This document shows, piece by piece, positions 50,161 to 61,060 of a stretch of DNA of 64,000 nucleotides. Position 1 is the first letter of the stretch. Each line of letters opens with the position of its first letter. Source of the DNA: Planctomycetota bacterium (GTDB lineage Bacteria; Planctomycetota; UBA1135; UBA2386); assembly GCA_020849665.1 (NCBI GenBank), contig JADLFX010000047.1, forward strand, positions 25,037 to 89,036, written 5' to 3'. The position numbers and the translations under genes were made by a program. The notes beneath the pieces are model-generated. The model saw nothing but the letters and a program-made list of their open reading frames with translations, did no database searches and had not been told where the DNA came from.

Positions 50161-51072
50161 ATGACCAGCCGCGTCGACGAGATCCTGTCCTGGTACGAGT
50201 CCGACAACCCCGGCGTCCTCGCCAACCTGCGCCGGATGATGATGACCGGCACCCTGGCCGGAACCGGCAAGTTCGTCATCCTGCCGGTCGACCAGGGCTT
50301 CGAGCACGGGCCCGCGCGCTCGTTCGCCAAGAACCCGGCCGGCTACGACCCGAACTACCACTTCCAGCTCGCGATCGAGTCGGGCTGCAACGCGTACGCG
50401 GCGCCCCTGGGCTTCCTCGAGGCCGGTGCGCGGCGCTACGCCGGCCAGATCCCTCTGATCCTGAAGCTCAACAACAGCGACTCGCTCCTGGCGGGCGCCG
50501 ATCCCAAGTCGGCGGTGACCGGCTCGGTGCGCGACGCGCTGCGCCTCGGCTGCGCGGCCATCGGGTTCACGATCTACCCGGGCTCGGCGCAGCGCAACGA
50601 GATGTACCACGAGCTGCGCCGCCTCACCGAGGAGGCCAAGGACGCGGGTCTGGCCGTCGTGGTGTGGTCCTATCCGCGCGGCAGCGGCCTGTCGAAGAAC
50701 GGCGAGACCGGGATCGACGTCGTGGCCTACGCGGCGCAGATCGCCGCGCAGCTCGGCGCCCACGTGATCAAGGTGAAGCCGCCGACGGCGCACATCGAGC
50801 AGGACGCGGCCCGCAAGGTGTACGAGTCCGAGAAGATCCCGGTGGCGACCCTGGCCGACCGCGTGCGCCACGTCGTGCAGAGCGCGTTCGGCCGGCGCAT
50901 CGTGATCTTCTCCGGCGGCGAGGCCAAGGACACCGCGGCGATCCTGGAGGAGATCAAGGGGATCCAGCAGGGCGGCGGGTTCGGCTCGATCATCGGCCGC
51001 AACTCGTTCCAGCGCCCGAAGGCCGAGGCCGTGAAGCTGCTCCAGCAGATCATGGCGATCTACAAGGGCTGA
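50161..51072 (+). CDS. fbaB: Fructose-bisphosphate aldolase, class I (DhnA/FbaB type)
   Basis: 303-residue TIM-barrel aldolase cleaving fructose 1,6-bisphosphate to glyceraldehyde 3-phosphate and dihydroxyacetone phosphate. The DhnA-type features are FVILPVDQGFEHGPARSF, the Schiff-base lysine segment HVIKVKPPTA and the phosphate-binding RIVIFSGGEAKDT and GSIIGRNSFQRP. Length matches bacterial and archaeal DhnA-type enzymes (about 260-350). No neighbouring glycolytic gene. The promoter appears to lie in the 161-base gap after the CAP-like gene. Confidence 0.93.
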   Translation: MTSRVDEILSWYESDNPGVLANLRRMMMTGTLAGTGKFVILPVDQGFEHGPARSFAKNPAGYDPNYHFQLAIESGCNAYAAPLGFLEAGARRYAGQIPLILKLNNSDSLLAGADPKSAVTGSVRDALRLGCAAIGFTIYPGSAQRNEMYHELRRLTEEAKDAGLAVVVWSYPRGSGLSKNGETGIDVVAYAAQIAAQLGAHVIKVKPPTAHIEQDAARKVYESEKIPVATLADRVRHVVQSAFGRRIVIFSGGEAKDTAAILEEIKGIQQGGGFGSIIGRNSFQRPKAEAVKLLQQIMAIYKG

Positions 51073-51090
51073 CGCCCGCCCGGCGCTGGC

Positions 51091-51462
51091 TCAGCCCGCG
51101 CGCCGCGCGCTGGCCGCCAGCGCCACCCAGCCGGCCAGGAAGAGCGTGCCGCCCACGGGCGTGACCGCGCCGAGCCAGCGCGGGCCGGTCAGCACGAGCA
51201 GGTAGAGCGAGCCGGAGAAGAGCAGCGTGCCGAGCACGAAGCACCACGCCGCCGCCGCCCGGAGGCGGCGATGCCCCGGCGGCAGTGCCGCCAGCAGCAG
51301 GAGCGCGAGGCCGTGGTACATCTGGTAGCGGGCTCCGGTCTCGAACGTCGCGACGTCGCGCGGCGACACGCTGCCCTCGAGGCCATGGGCCGCGAACGCA
51401 CCCAGCCCCACGGCCAGCCCGGAGAGCAGCGCGCCGCTCACGATCAGGGTGCGGGGACTCAT
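51091..51462 (-). CDS. DUF423 family small membrane protein
   Basis: 123-residue membrane protein with four helices and the DUF423 signature GLGAFAAHGLEG near the N-terminus (residues 21-32) and FSGSLYLLVLTGPRWLGAVTPVGGT. DUF423 proteins are common and uncharacterised. It is co-transcribed with xylulokinase, whose stop overlaps its start (ATGA), so its reading start is well fixed. Confidence 0.9.
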   Translation of the reverse strand: MSPRTLIVSGALLSGLAVGLGAFAAHGLEGSVSPRDVATFETGARYQMYHGLALLLLAALPPGHRRLRAAAAWCFVLGTLLFSGSLYLLVLTGPRWLGAVTPVGGTLFLAGWVALAASARRAG

Positions 51463-52970
51463 TGCGGGCGCAGCCTCGGGAAGAGCGGCGTGAGCGTCTC
51501 GACGGCGGCCCGGTACGCCGCCTTGCGCTCCTCGTAGACCGCGCTCCACTCCGGATCGGGGGCCAGCTCGCGCAGGTCCCGCTCCACCCCCAGTTCGCGG
51601 ACCACCTCGACGATGCGCAGGCCCCGCTCGCGCTGGCGGCGCTCGGTCCACGCCGCGTGGACCGCGGCACCCAGCGCCGCCGCGTCCGCGTGCATGCCGA
51701 CGGTGACGGCGCGTCCGGTGGCCGCGGCCACGATCCGGCACCACAGACGCGAATGGCTGCCGCCGCCGGTGAGACGCAACTCGCGCAGCGGCACGCCCAG
51801 GCCGGTCAGCCGGTGCAGCAGGCGCACCAGCGCGTAGGTGGCGCCTTCCATGGTGGCGCGCAGGAGGTGGCCCGGGCTGGCGTTGTCCGGGCGCACGCCG
51901 AGCCACGCCCCGGTGGCCTGGGGCAGGTCGGGGCTGCGCTCGCCGGTGAAGAACGGCACGCAGAGCAGGCCGGCGCTGCCGGCCGGGGCCGCGCCGGCGA
52001 CCGCGTCGAGACGCTCGAGGGGCACCGCGACCAGCTCGCGGGCGAGTTCGGTGCTCTGCGTGGCGTTCATGGTGCAACCCAGCGGCAGCCAGCGCCCGGT
52101 GCTGTCGCAGAACGCCGCGACCTCGCCGGCCGGGTCGCACACCGGCTCGTCGGCGCAGGCGAACACCGTTCCCGACGTGCCGAGGCTGAGGATCGCGATG
52201 CCCGGCTCCACCGCCCCGCAGCCGATCGCGGCCATCATGTTGTCGCCGCCGCCGGTGGAGATCGCGATCCCCGCCGGCAGCCCGAGTTCGCCGGCGATGT
52301 CCGCGCGCAGGCGCCCGACCGGGTCGCCCGCGGGCACCAGGGGCGGCAGCCAGCGCTCCAGCTCCGGCGCGACCGCGGCCACCGCGTGGTGCGAAAAGGC
52401 GCGCGCCCGCACGTCGTACACGCCGGTGCCCGATGCGTCGCCGTCCTCCATCGCGAGCTGGCCGCTGAGCTGGAAGTTCAGGTAGTCATGGGGGAGCAGG
52501 ACGTGGGCGATGCGCGCGAAGCGCTCGGGCTCGTGGCCGCGCAGCCAGCGCACCTTGCCGGCGGTGAAGCCGGGTGGCAGGTGGTTGCCGGTCCAGTGGA
52601 ACCAGCGGTCGGGCCCGCCGGCCTCGGCCAGGATCGCGGCGCACTCGCCGGCGCAGGAGACGTCGTTCCAGAGCTTGGCCGGGCGCAGGACGTGGCGTGC
52701 GGCGTCGAGCGCGACCAGGCCGTGCTGCTGGCCGGATACGCCCATGGCGCGCAGCGCGCGCACGCCCTCGGGCGCCTGCCGCACCACCTCGGCCACGGCC
52801 CGCCGCAGCGCGGTGAGCCAGGAGTGCGGCTCCTGCTCGCTGTGGCCCGGCGCGAGGTTGGGCACCATCGGGATGGGCGCGGCGGCACTGGCCAGGATCC
52901 GGCCTCCGCCGTCCACCAGCAGGGCCTTCAGGCTCTGCGTGCCCAGGTCCACGCCTAGATAGCTGACCAT
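51459..52970 (-). CDS. xylB: Xylulokinase (FGGY family)
   Basis: 503-residue FGGY kinase phosphorylating D-xylulose to xylulose 5-phosphate. N-terminal phosphate loop LGVDLGTQSLKALLVD, substrate-binding MGVSGQQHGLVALD, the catalytic-Asp motif STGGGDNMMAAIG and the adenosine motif LRLTGGGSHSRLWCRIVA are all present. Length is standard for XylB. The ATG at 52970 is 6 bases from a TATCTT hexamer. First gene of an operon with the DUF423 gene. No xylose isomerase gene lies in the window. Confidence 0.93.
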   Translation of the reverse strand: MVSYLGVDLGTQSLKALLVDGGGRILASAAAPIPMVPNLAPGHSEQEPHSWLTALRRAVAEVVRQAPEGVRALRAMGVSGQQHGLVALDAARHVLRPAKLWNDVSCAGECAAILAEAGGPDRWFHWTGNHLPPGFTAGKVRWLRGHEPERFARIAHVLLPHDYLNFQLSGQLAMEDGDASGTGVYDVRARAFSHHAVAAVAPELERWLPPLVPAGDPVGRLRADIAGELGLPAGIAISTGGGDNMMAAIGCGAVEPGIAILSLGTSGTVFACADEPVCDPAGEVAAFCDSTGRWLPLGCTMNATQSTELARELVAVPLERLDAVAGAAPAGSAGLLCVPFFTGERSPDLPQATGAWLGVRPDNASPGHLLRATMEGATYALVRLLHRLTGLGVPLRELRLTGGGSHSRLWCRIVAAATGRAVTVGMHADAAALGAAVHAAWTERRQRERGLRIVEVVRELGVERDLRELAPDPEWSAVYEERKAAYRAAVETLTPLFPRLRPQ

Positions 52971-52976
52971 GCGCGG

Positions 52977-52982
52977 AAGATA
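52977..52982 (-). promoter_or_regulatory. Candidate -10 box (TATCTT) of the xylulokinase operon
   Basis: TATCTT on the minus strand followed by CCGCGC and the ATG at 52970. The gap of six leaves no room for a leader, consistent with a leaderless message. Confidence 0.45.
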
Positions 52983-53059
52983 CTCGGTGCGACTCCGAGC
53001 CAAGCCTCCGCTCCCGCGGCGCTCGTTCCCCACCACCGGAGTCGTCGCTCGGAGTCCGG

Positions 53060-54295
53060 ATGAACCTGCTTCGCGCCCTTGCCATATCCTCGCTGGTCGC
53101 CGGCCTCGCCGCGCAGGAGACCCGGCCCCTGGTGCAGGGCCGGCTGGAGGAACGCTCGGGGCTGCGGATCCTGCGGGTGTGGGGGACGCCGCAGGAGCGC
53201 GGCTACGCGCACGGCGTCCTGCTGGGTCGGGAGATCGTGCACGTGCTGGCGCTCGAGTGGCAGGCGCGCTTTGCGCGGATGCCCGAGCACCTGGAGCGGA
53301 TGCGGGCGGCGCTGCCGAGGCTCGTGGCGTGGCCGGAGCGGATCGCCGCGGAGCTGCGCGGCCTGCACCGCGGCGTGGTGGCCTCGGGCGCGCGCCTGCG
53401 CCTCGACGCCGTGGAGCGCGACCTGGACCTGCGCGACCTGGAGGTGGCGAACGCACTCGACGTGTTCGCGGTCCTGGCGTGCTCCGGGTTCACGCTCACC
53501 GGCCCGGCGGTGGCCGGCGGCGGCGTGCTCACCGCCCGCAACTTCGACTGGCCGTGGACCGGCCCGCACCTGGCCGAGCACACGCTGCTGGTGGTGCAGG
53601 AGCCGGGCGATGGCCTCGCGTTCGCCAGCGTGGCCTGGCCCGGGTACGTCGGCGCGGTCACGGCCGTGAACGAGGCTGGCGTCGCCGTGTTCGTGCACAT
53701 CGGCAACGGGCGCCTCAGCTCCGCTCCGCGCCCGGGCTCGTGGCCGACCGCGGTCGCCACCCGCGAGGTGCTGGAGCGCGGCAGCCCCGGCGCGGCCCTG
53801 TCCGTCGCCCGCGCGGCGCTGGCGCACACCTCGCCGCCGGCCAGCTACACCACACGCGTGGTGCTGCCGGTGGCGGATGCCGAGGGCCGGGCCGAGCACC
53901 TCTTCGAGGCCGACGTCGACCGGATCGTGGTCAGCCCGGGCGCCCCCGTATGCGTGGTCACCAACCACTTCCTCGGCCGCACGCCCGGCCGCGGCGCGGC
54001 CCTCGACTCCGTGCGCCGGCAGGAGGTGCTCCAGGGCATCCTCGCGCCCGCGGCGGCCGGCCGGGAACCGGCCACTGCGGCCCTGGCCTGGGAGGCCCTG
54101 GGCGCAGTGGCCCGCGATCACCGGATCGCCTACTCGACCGTGCACTCGCTCGTGTTCCGGCAGGACCCCTGGCGCTTCGAGGTCGCGATCGGCCAGCCCC
54201 AGGCCGGCCGGCGGCTCGTGCCCGCGCCCAGGACGACGCCGCGCTTCGCGCTGTCCCGGGCCGAACTGTTCCCGGATCGCAGCACCCCGCGCTGA
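53060..54295 (+). CDS. Secreted C45-like Ntn-hydrolase (acyltransferase/peptidase family)
   Basis: 411-residue exported protein, signal peptide MNLLRALAISSLVAGLAA. The mature part matches the C45 family of N-terminal-nucleophile hydrolases (isopenicillin N acyltransferase type): a helical pre-domain (YAHGVLLGREIVHVLALEW), then a candidate nucleophile Cys in AVLACSGFTLTG followed by the family element VLTARNFDWPW and AVNEAGVAVFVH. Maturation by self-cleavage before the Cys would be expected. It is probably a periplasmic amide hydrolase; the substrate is unknown. Divergent from xylB. A GGAG sequence lies about 5 bases before the ATG. Confidence 0.82.
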   Translation: MNLLRALAISSLVAGLAAQETRPLVQGRLEERSGLRILRVWGTPQERGYAHGVLLGREIVHVLALEWQARFARMPEHLERMRAALPRLVAWPERIAAELRGLHRGVVASGARLRLDAVERDLDLRDLEVANALDVFAVLACSGFTLTGPAVAGGGVLTARNFDWPWTGPHLAEHTLLVVQEPGDGLAFASVAWPGYVGAVTAVNEAGVAVFVHIGNGRLSSAPRPGSWPTAVATREVLERGSPGAALSVARAALAHTSPPASYTTRVVLPVADAEGRAEHLFEADVDRIVVSPGAPVCVVTNHFLGRTPGRGAALDSVRRQEVLQGILAPAAAGREPATAALAWEALGAVARDHRIAYSTVHSLVFRQDPWRFEVAIGQPQAGRRLVPAPRTTPRFALSRAELFPDRSTPR

Positions 54296-54346
54296 GGACG
54301 CTGGCACCACCCCGGCCCGCGGACTACCCTCCGGCCCCTCCGCCCG

Positions 54347-55138
54347 ATGACCGCGCCGACCCCATCGCTGGCCGCTCTGCTCTCGCTCCTCGTGCCGGGG
54401 TCGGCGCACATCCTCCTCGGCCGTCCCCTGCGCGCGGCCGCGGCCCTGCTCACCGGCGTCGGGCTCTTCGTGCTCGGCTGGTGGATGCTGGGCGACCGGC
54501 TCTTCGCCCACCACCTGATCCGGCCCTGGGGGATCTACCTGCTGCTGCCCGAGCAGTGCTCCGTGGGGGTTGCCGCCCTGGCCCAGCTCCTGATGGGTTC
54601 CGACACGCCCGAGAACCTGCGCCTCATGACCATGCCCCGGCCGGGCGAGCACCTGTGGTCGTTCCTCACCGGCGCGTCGGGGGTGCTGGCCTGCATCTGG
54701 GCGGGCGACGCGTGGCACCTGGCGGGTGGCACGTTCCGCGCCGGGCGCGTGCTGCCCGGCACCGCGGCGCTCGTCTCGTGGGTGGTGCCCGGCGCGGGCC
54801 ACTGGCTGCTGGGCCAGCGCGATCGTGCCCTGCTGATGGGGGGCGCCACGCTCCTGCTCTTCGTGCTGGGCCTCGCGTTTGCGCAGGGGCACGCCGTGGA
54901 CCGCGTGCACGCGTCGGCCTGGTGGATCGGGCAGGTGCTCTGCGGGCTGCCGGCGGCGCTGGCCGGTGTCCTGCTCGGGCCGCGCGAGTTCGCCGCGCTG
55001 CCGCACTTCTACGACCTGGGTCTGATGCTGGCCACGGTGGCCGGCTTCCTGAACGTCGTGGTCATGGTCCACGCGTTCACGCTGGCCGAGGACCTCGGTG
55101 CCAGGGCGCCGGAGCCGGCGCCGGAGGCGGCGGCATGA
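54347..55138 (+). CDS. Membrane protein, uncharacterised (DUF6677-like)
   Basis: 263-residue membrane protein. Two similar halves each contain a short PGxxHxLLGRxxRA segment: LVPGSAHILLGRPLRAAAAL near residue 15-34 and VVPGAGHWLLGQRDRALLMG near 145-165, each followed by helices. This repeated TM2-like arrangement, in which a G-rich hairpin lies between helices, occurs in many Planctomycete membrane proteins. A TACCCT hexamer lies 16 bases before the start. It overlaps the following small membrane gene by 4 bases. Function unknown. Confidence 0.7.
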   Translation: MTAPTPSLAALLSLLVPGSAHILLGRPLRAAAALLTGVGLFVLGWWMLGDRLFAHHLIRPWGIYLLLPEQCSVGVAALAQLLMGSDTPENLRLMTMPRPGEHLWSFLTGASGVLACIWAGDAWHLAGGTFRAGRVLPGTAALVSWVVPGAGHWLLGQRDRALLMGGATLLLFVLGLAFAQGHAVDRVHASAWWIGQVLCGLPAALAGVLLGPREFAALPHFYDLGLMLATVAGFLNVVVMVHAFTLAEDLGARAPEPAPEAAA

Positions 55139-55326
55139 GCTGGCTGCTGCGGTTCCTGATCTACGTGCCGGTGCTCTTCCTGATCCTGGTGGTCTACGTC
55201 GGGCAGAAGCACGAACGCGCGCCCGCGATCCTGGCCGACGCGACCCGCAAGACCGTGAAGTGGACGGCCTGGACCGTCGTCCTGGTCGTGATCATGCAGG
55301 CGATCCAGAGCCTCCTGATCGAGTGA
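55135..55326 (+). CDS. Small two-helix membrane protein (63 residues)
   Basis: 63-residue protein starting MSWLLRFLIYVPVLFLILVV with a first membrane helix, a short polar loop (QKHERAPAILADATRKTVKW) and a second helix (VVLVVIMQAIQSLLIE). Its ATG overlaps the stop of the larger membrane protein upstream, so it is translationally coupled. Its 3' end overlaps the 3' end of dprA on the other strand by 35 bases. The coupling and regular hydrophobic pattern argue that it is real. Function unknown. Confidence 0.65.
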   Translation: MSWLLRFLIYVPVLFLILVVYVGQKHERAPAILADATRKTVKWTAWTVVLVVIMQAIQSLLIE

Positions 55327-56416
55327 CGGGCGCCGGCATCACCGCTGCGCCGCTGCGCCGCAGGGCCAGCATGCCGCCCGCCACCGGCATGGCCAGCCCG
55401 GCCTCCACCAGCGCCAGGCTGGCGGCGAGGTAGCGCGCGCGCTCCAGGCGCAGCTCGCGCTGCAGCAGGTCCTCGGGGCGGGGCCCCTCGCGCAGGGCGC
55501 GGTGCAGGGCCACCGCGTCCGCCGACATCTCGATCCGCAGGCGCTCGCCCGCCGGGATCGGCACGCCCACCAGGAGCTCCCGCAGCACTTCCTCGGGGTC
55601 GATCGCCGGCCGGGCCCCCTCCCCGAGCAGCTGGTGGCAGCCGCGCGAGCGGGCGCTCGTGTACGGGCCGGGCAGGGCGAACACGGGCGTGCCACACTCG
55701 GCCGCCAGGCGCGCGGTGATCAGCGACCCGGACACCGGGGAGGCCTCGACCACGAGGACGCCGAGTCCGGCGAGCGCCAGGATCCGGTTGCGGCGCGGGA
55801 AGTGCCCCGGCGCGGGCGCAGCCCCCGGCGGGAGCTCGGAGAGCAGCGTGCCGCCCTCCGCCACGATCTGCGCGGCGAGGGATTCGTGCTGGCGCGGGTA
55901 GATCGCGTCGAGGCCGCCCGCCAGGACCGCCACGGTGGGCCGGCGCAGCCCCAGCGCCGCGCGGTGCGCGATCGCATCGACGCCCAGGGCCAGCCCGCTC
56001 CACAGCACGCACCCGGCCCGCGCCAGCTCCTCCGCGAAGTCCGTGGCCGCGGCCTCGCCATACGGCGTGGGCGTGCGGCTGCCCACGATCGTGAGGTCCC
56101 ATCCGGGGGACGCGAGCAGTTCCAAGTTGCCCTTGGCGAAGAGCACCAGGGGACGGAGCGGCGCCTCGCGCAGGCGTGGCGGGAAGCGTGGATCCGCCGG
56201 GGTGAGCAGGGTGAGGCCGTGGCGTGCGGCGGCGGCCAGGACCTCGGCGGCCTTCGGCCGCAGGCGGGGCGAGCGCAGCCGCCGCTGCGCGGCGCGGCCC
56301 AGCGGTGCCGGCGGCGTTGCCAGGGTGGCCGCGACGTCGAGGTCGGGAGCCAGGAGGATCGGGTCGGGCCGGGGGCCGAAGCCTTCGACCAGAGCCAGGA
56401 GCAGGTGCGGGTCCAC
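55292..56416 (-). CDS. dprA: DNA-processing protein DprA
   Basis: 374-residue protein that loads RecA onto incoming single-stranded DNA during transformation or other uptake. The Rossmann-like core shows IVGSRTPTPYGEAAA, SGLALGVDAIAHRAAL, VLAGGLDAIYPRQH and PRRNRILALAG. After about residue 270 comes the C-terminal winged-helix domain (ALHRALREGPRPEDLLQRELR). The GTG at 56416 is preceded by GGAGGAG and gives a product of usual length; longer in-frame starts would add unrelated sequence. Its 3' end overlaps a small membrane gene on the other strand. Natural competence in this organism is possible but needs other genes. Confidence 0.9.
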   Translation of the reverse strand: MDPHLLLALVEGFGPRPDPILLAPDLDVAATLATPPAPLGRAAQRRLRSPRLRPKAAEVLAAAARHGLTLLTPADPRFPPRLREAPLRPLVLFAKGNLELLASPGWDLTIVGSRTPTPYGEAAATDFAEELARAGCVLWSGLALGVDAIAHRAALGLRRPTVAVLAGGLDAIYPRQHESLAAQIVAEGGTLLSELPPGAAPAPGHFPRRNRILALAGLGVLVVEASPVSGSLITARLAAECGTPVFALPGPYTSARSRGCHQLLGEGARPAIDPEEVLRELLVGVPIPAGERLRIEMSADAVALHRALREGPRPEDLLQRELRLERARYLAASLALVEAGLAMPVAGGMLALRRSGAAVMPAPVTRSGGSGSPA

Positions 56417-56478
56417 GCTCCTCCGTGGCTCGCGATCCCCCCGCGGTGACGGTCGTTGCCGGGCGGATCCCGTTCTCC

Positions 56479-56484
56479 GATCCT
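56479..56484 (+). promoter_or_regulatory. Candidate -10 box (GATCCT) before the B3/4-domain gene
   Basis: GATCCT followed by seven bases and the ATG at 56492. No Shine-Dalgarno intervenes. Similar to 23993-23998. Confidence 0.35.
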
Positions 56485-56491
56485 GCGGCGC

Positions 56492-57112
56492 ATGGCCGAG
56501 CCCCTCCCTGTGGCGATCGACCCGCATCCGCTCCTCGACCTGGGCGTCCTGGAGCTCGACGCGCCGCCGACCCCGGAGACCCCGGCGTGGCTCGCCGCGC
56601 TGCTGCGCAGGACGGCCCCCGCGCCGCTGGCCGCAGACGACGGGGTGCGCGCCGCGGTGCGCGACCTGCTGCGCCACGGCGGCTTCAAGCCGACCGGCCG
56701 CGCCAAGCCCTCGTCGGAGTACCTGCTGCGCGCCGAGGCCGAGGGCACGCTGCAGCCGATCCACCCGCTCGTCGATCTCGGCAACGCCGTGTCGCTGCAC
56801 TCCGGGCTGCCGATCTCGGTCGTGGATCGGGGGCGCCTGCTCCCGCCGCTGCGCGTCGGCCTGGCCGGGCCGGGCGCCCGCTACGTGTTCAACGCCGCCG
56901 GTCAGGAGATCGACGTCGCCGGCCTGCTCTGCCTGCACGACGCGCAGGGGCCGTGCGCCAACGCGGTCAAGGACGCCCAGCGCACCAAGCTCGGTCCCGG
57001 GACCACGCGCGTCCTGGTCCTGGTGTGGGGCACGCAGGCCCTGCCGGGCCGGTGCGCGGCCGCGCTGGCGTGGCTGCGTGGACTCGCACCGCGCCTGGCC
57101 GGGCGCGCGTGA
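56492..57112 (+). CDS. B3/4-domain protein (COG3382-like)
   Basis: 206-residue cytoplasmic protein similar to the B3/4 domain of phenylalanyl-tRNA synthetase beta chain, found in stand-alone form in COG3382 proteins thought to bind or edit aminoacyl-tRNA or amino acids. Recognisable segments are FKPTGRAKPSSEYLLRAE, LVDLGNAVSLHSGLPISVVD, YVFNAAGQEIDVAGLLCLHD and ANAVKDAQRTKL. The ATG at 56492 lies 7 bases after a GATCCT box. Divergent from dprA. The biochemical role of stand-alone B3/4 proteins is not established. Confidence 0.82.
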   Translation: MAEPLPVAIDPHPLLDLGVLELDAPPTPETPAWLAALLRRTAPAPLAADDGVRAAVRDLLRHGGFKPTGRAKPSSEYLLRAEAEGTLQPIHPLVDLGNAVSLHSGLPISVVDRGRLLPPLRVGLAGPGARYVFNAAGQEIDVAGLLCLHDAQGPCANAVKDAQRTKLGPGTTRVLVLVWGTQALPGRCAAALAWLRGLAPRLAGRA

Positions 57113-57136
57113 CGCCTGGCCAGGGTCGAGACCCCG

Positions 57137-59674
<2,538 letters not shown>

Positions 59675-59959
59675 GCTGGTCTCCGCGGGGCCTGGGGTCT
59701 GCCTGGGGTCTTGGAAGGTCGTCGCTCCCGTCGCCGGTGGCGCAGGGAGATGTGCACTAGTCGTTGGCCGGCCCCGGGTTGACCACCGGGGTCGCCGCCC
59801 GTGCGGCTCTTATCGGCCACGGAAGGGGCGGAGTTGTCGGGTCGGAGCCCCCGGTTCTCCCAGTCCGGAACCGGGTTCGGAACCGAGGTGTCGAGAGATC
59901 GAGCAATACACGTGCCGCCCTTCCTGGGCCATGCCAGAACCCGGGGGTAGGCGGCTCGT
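59675..59959. other. Spacer between mcsB and clpC
   Basis: 285 bases. Contains two GGAACC/GGTTC-type runs at about 59850-59890 (a possible weak hairpin) and, nearer clpC, CTAGTGCACATCT around 59748-59760 on the minus strand, a possible -10 region. A separate promoter for clpC is therefore plausible. No gene recognised. No match to the CtsR heptad-repeat operator was identified by eye. Confidence 0.45.
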
Positions 59960-61060
59960 TCATGGCTTGGGGCGCAGGAGGTCCCGAATCAAGGCGGCGC
60001 GGCGCTGATCCCGCTCCACGGGCGAGAGCTTCTCCATGCAGAGCCGCTGCAGGTGGGCCGGCTGCGAGAGCAGGAGGGCACGGTTCAACTGCGGGATGCC
60101 GATGCCCTCGATCAGCCCCTGCTGGACCCCCAGCCGGACCGCCGAGAGGAAGGTGAGCGCCTCCTCGCTGGTCAGGGTGCGTGCCCGCTCCAGGGTGCCC
60201 AGGGCACGGAACACGCGGTCCTCGGTGCGCACCTGTGCCTCGCCGCGCAGCAACGCCGCGCGCGCCTCCCGCTCCCAGGCGATCAGGCGCTCCACCGCCT
60301 TGTGGACGTCCTCCAGCAGCTGCTCCTCGGTGCGGCCCAGCGTGACCTGGTTGCTCACCTGATAGAAGTCGCCGAGCGCGCGGCTGCCCTCGCCGTAGAG
60401 GCCTCGCACCGCGAGGTGGATCTTCTGCGCCGTGCTGGTGGCCTTCTCGATCTCGTCGGCCCACACCAGACCCGGCAGGTGCAGCATGACCGACACGCGC
60501 AGGCCGGTACCGGTGTTGGTGGGGCAGGCGGTGAGGAACCCGAACTCCTCGGAGAACGCCAGCGGCAGGCGGCGCAGGAGGGCCTCGTCGAGCAGTTCGG
60601 CGCGGCGGTAGGCGTCCTCCAGGCGGAACCCGGAGCGGAAGGTCTGGGCGCGGAGGTGGTCCTCCTCGTTCACCATGATCGCCACGCTCTCGGTGGGATT
60701 CACGGCGACGCTGCGGGCGCGCTCCAAGCCGGCGAGTTCGCGGCTGATCAGGTGGCGCTCGACCAGCAGGCGCCGGTCGAGGTCTTCCAGGGAGCCCAGC
60801 TCGAGCGCGCGCAGGGTGCGGTTCTCGGGGGTGTCGGGGTACTCCTCGCCGAGGAAGTCGGCGCGGGTGAGCTCCGTGTCGATGTAGGCGACCAGCTCTT
60901 TCGCCTCTTCGCCGTCCATCAGGGTCGAGAAGCGGAACCCGCGCACGTTGCGGGCGAAGCGCACCCGCGTGCACACGGCGATGTCCGAGTTGGGGCCCTC
61001 GCCGTGCAGCCACTCCCCGAGCTGGAAGGTCCCGGGGTCGCGTCCCTTCGCCCCGCTCAC
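59960..61060 (-). CDS. mcsB: Protein arginine kinase McsB
   Basis: 366-residue phosphagen-kinase-fold enzyme that phosphorylates arginine residues in proteins; phospho-Arg marks substrates for ClpCP. Visible landmarks: SDIAVCTRVRFARNVRGFRF (ATP-binding Arg cluster), the active-site Cys near residue 179 in TACPTNTGTGLRVSVMLHLP and the later RLGVQQGLIEGI. Start is GTG at 61060, overlapping the mcsA stop (GTGA). The large open frame upstream in the same frame is not coding. Known from Firmicutes; presence here is a broader distribution rather than a novelty. Confidence 0.94.
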   Translation of the reverse strand: MSGAKGRDPGTFQLGEWLHGEGPNSDIAVCTRVRFARNVRGFRFSTLMDGEEAKELVAYIDTELTRADFLGEEYPDTPENRTLRALELGSLEDLDRRLLVERHLISRELAGLERARSVAVNPTESVAIMVNEEDHLRAQTFRSGFRLEDAYRRAELLDEALLRRLPLAFSEEFGFLTACPTNTGTGLRVSVMLHLPGLVWADEIEKATSTAQKIHLAVRGLYGEGSRALGDFYQVSNQVTLGRTEEQLLEDVHKAVERLIAWEREARAALLRGEAQVRTEDRVFRALGTLERARTLTSEEALTFLSAVRLGVQQGLIEGIGIPQLNRALLLSQPAHLQRLCMEKLSPVERDQRRAALIRDLLRPKP

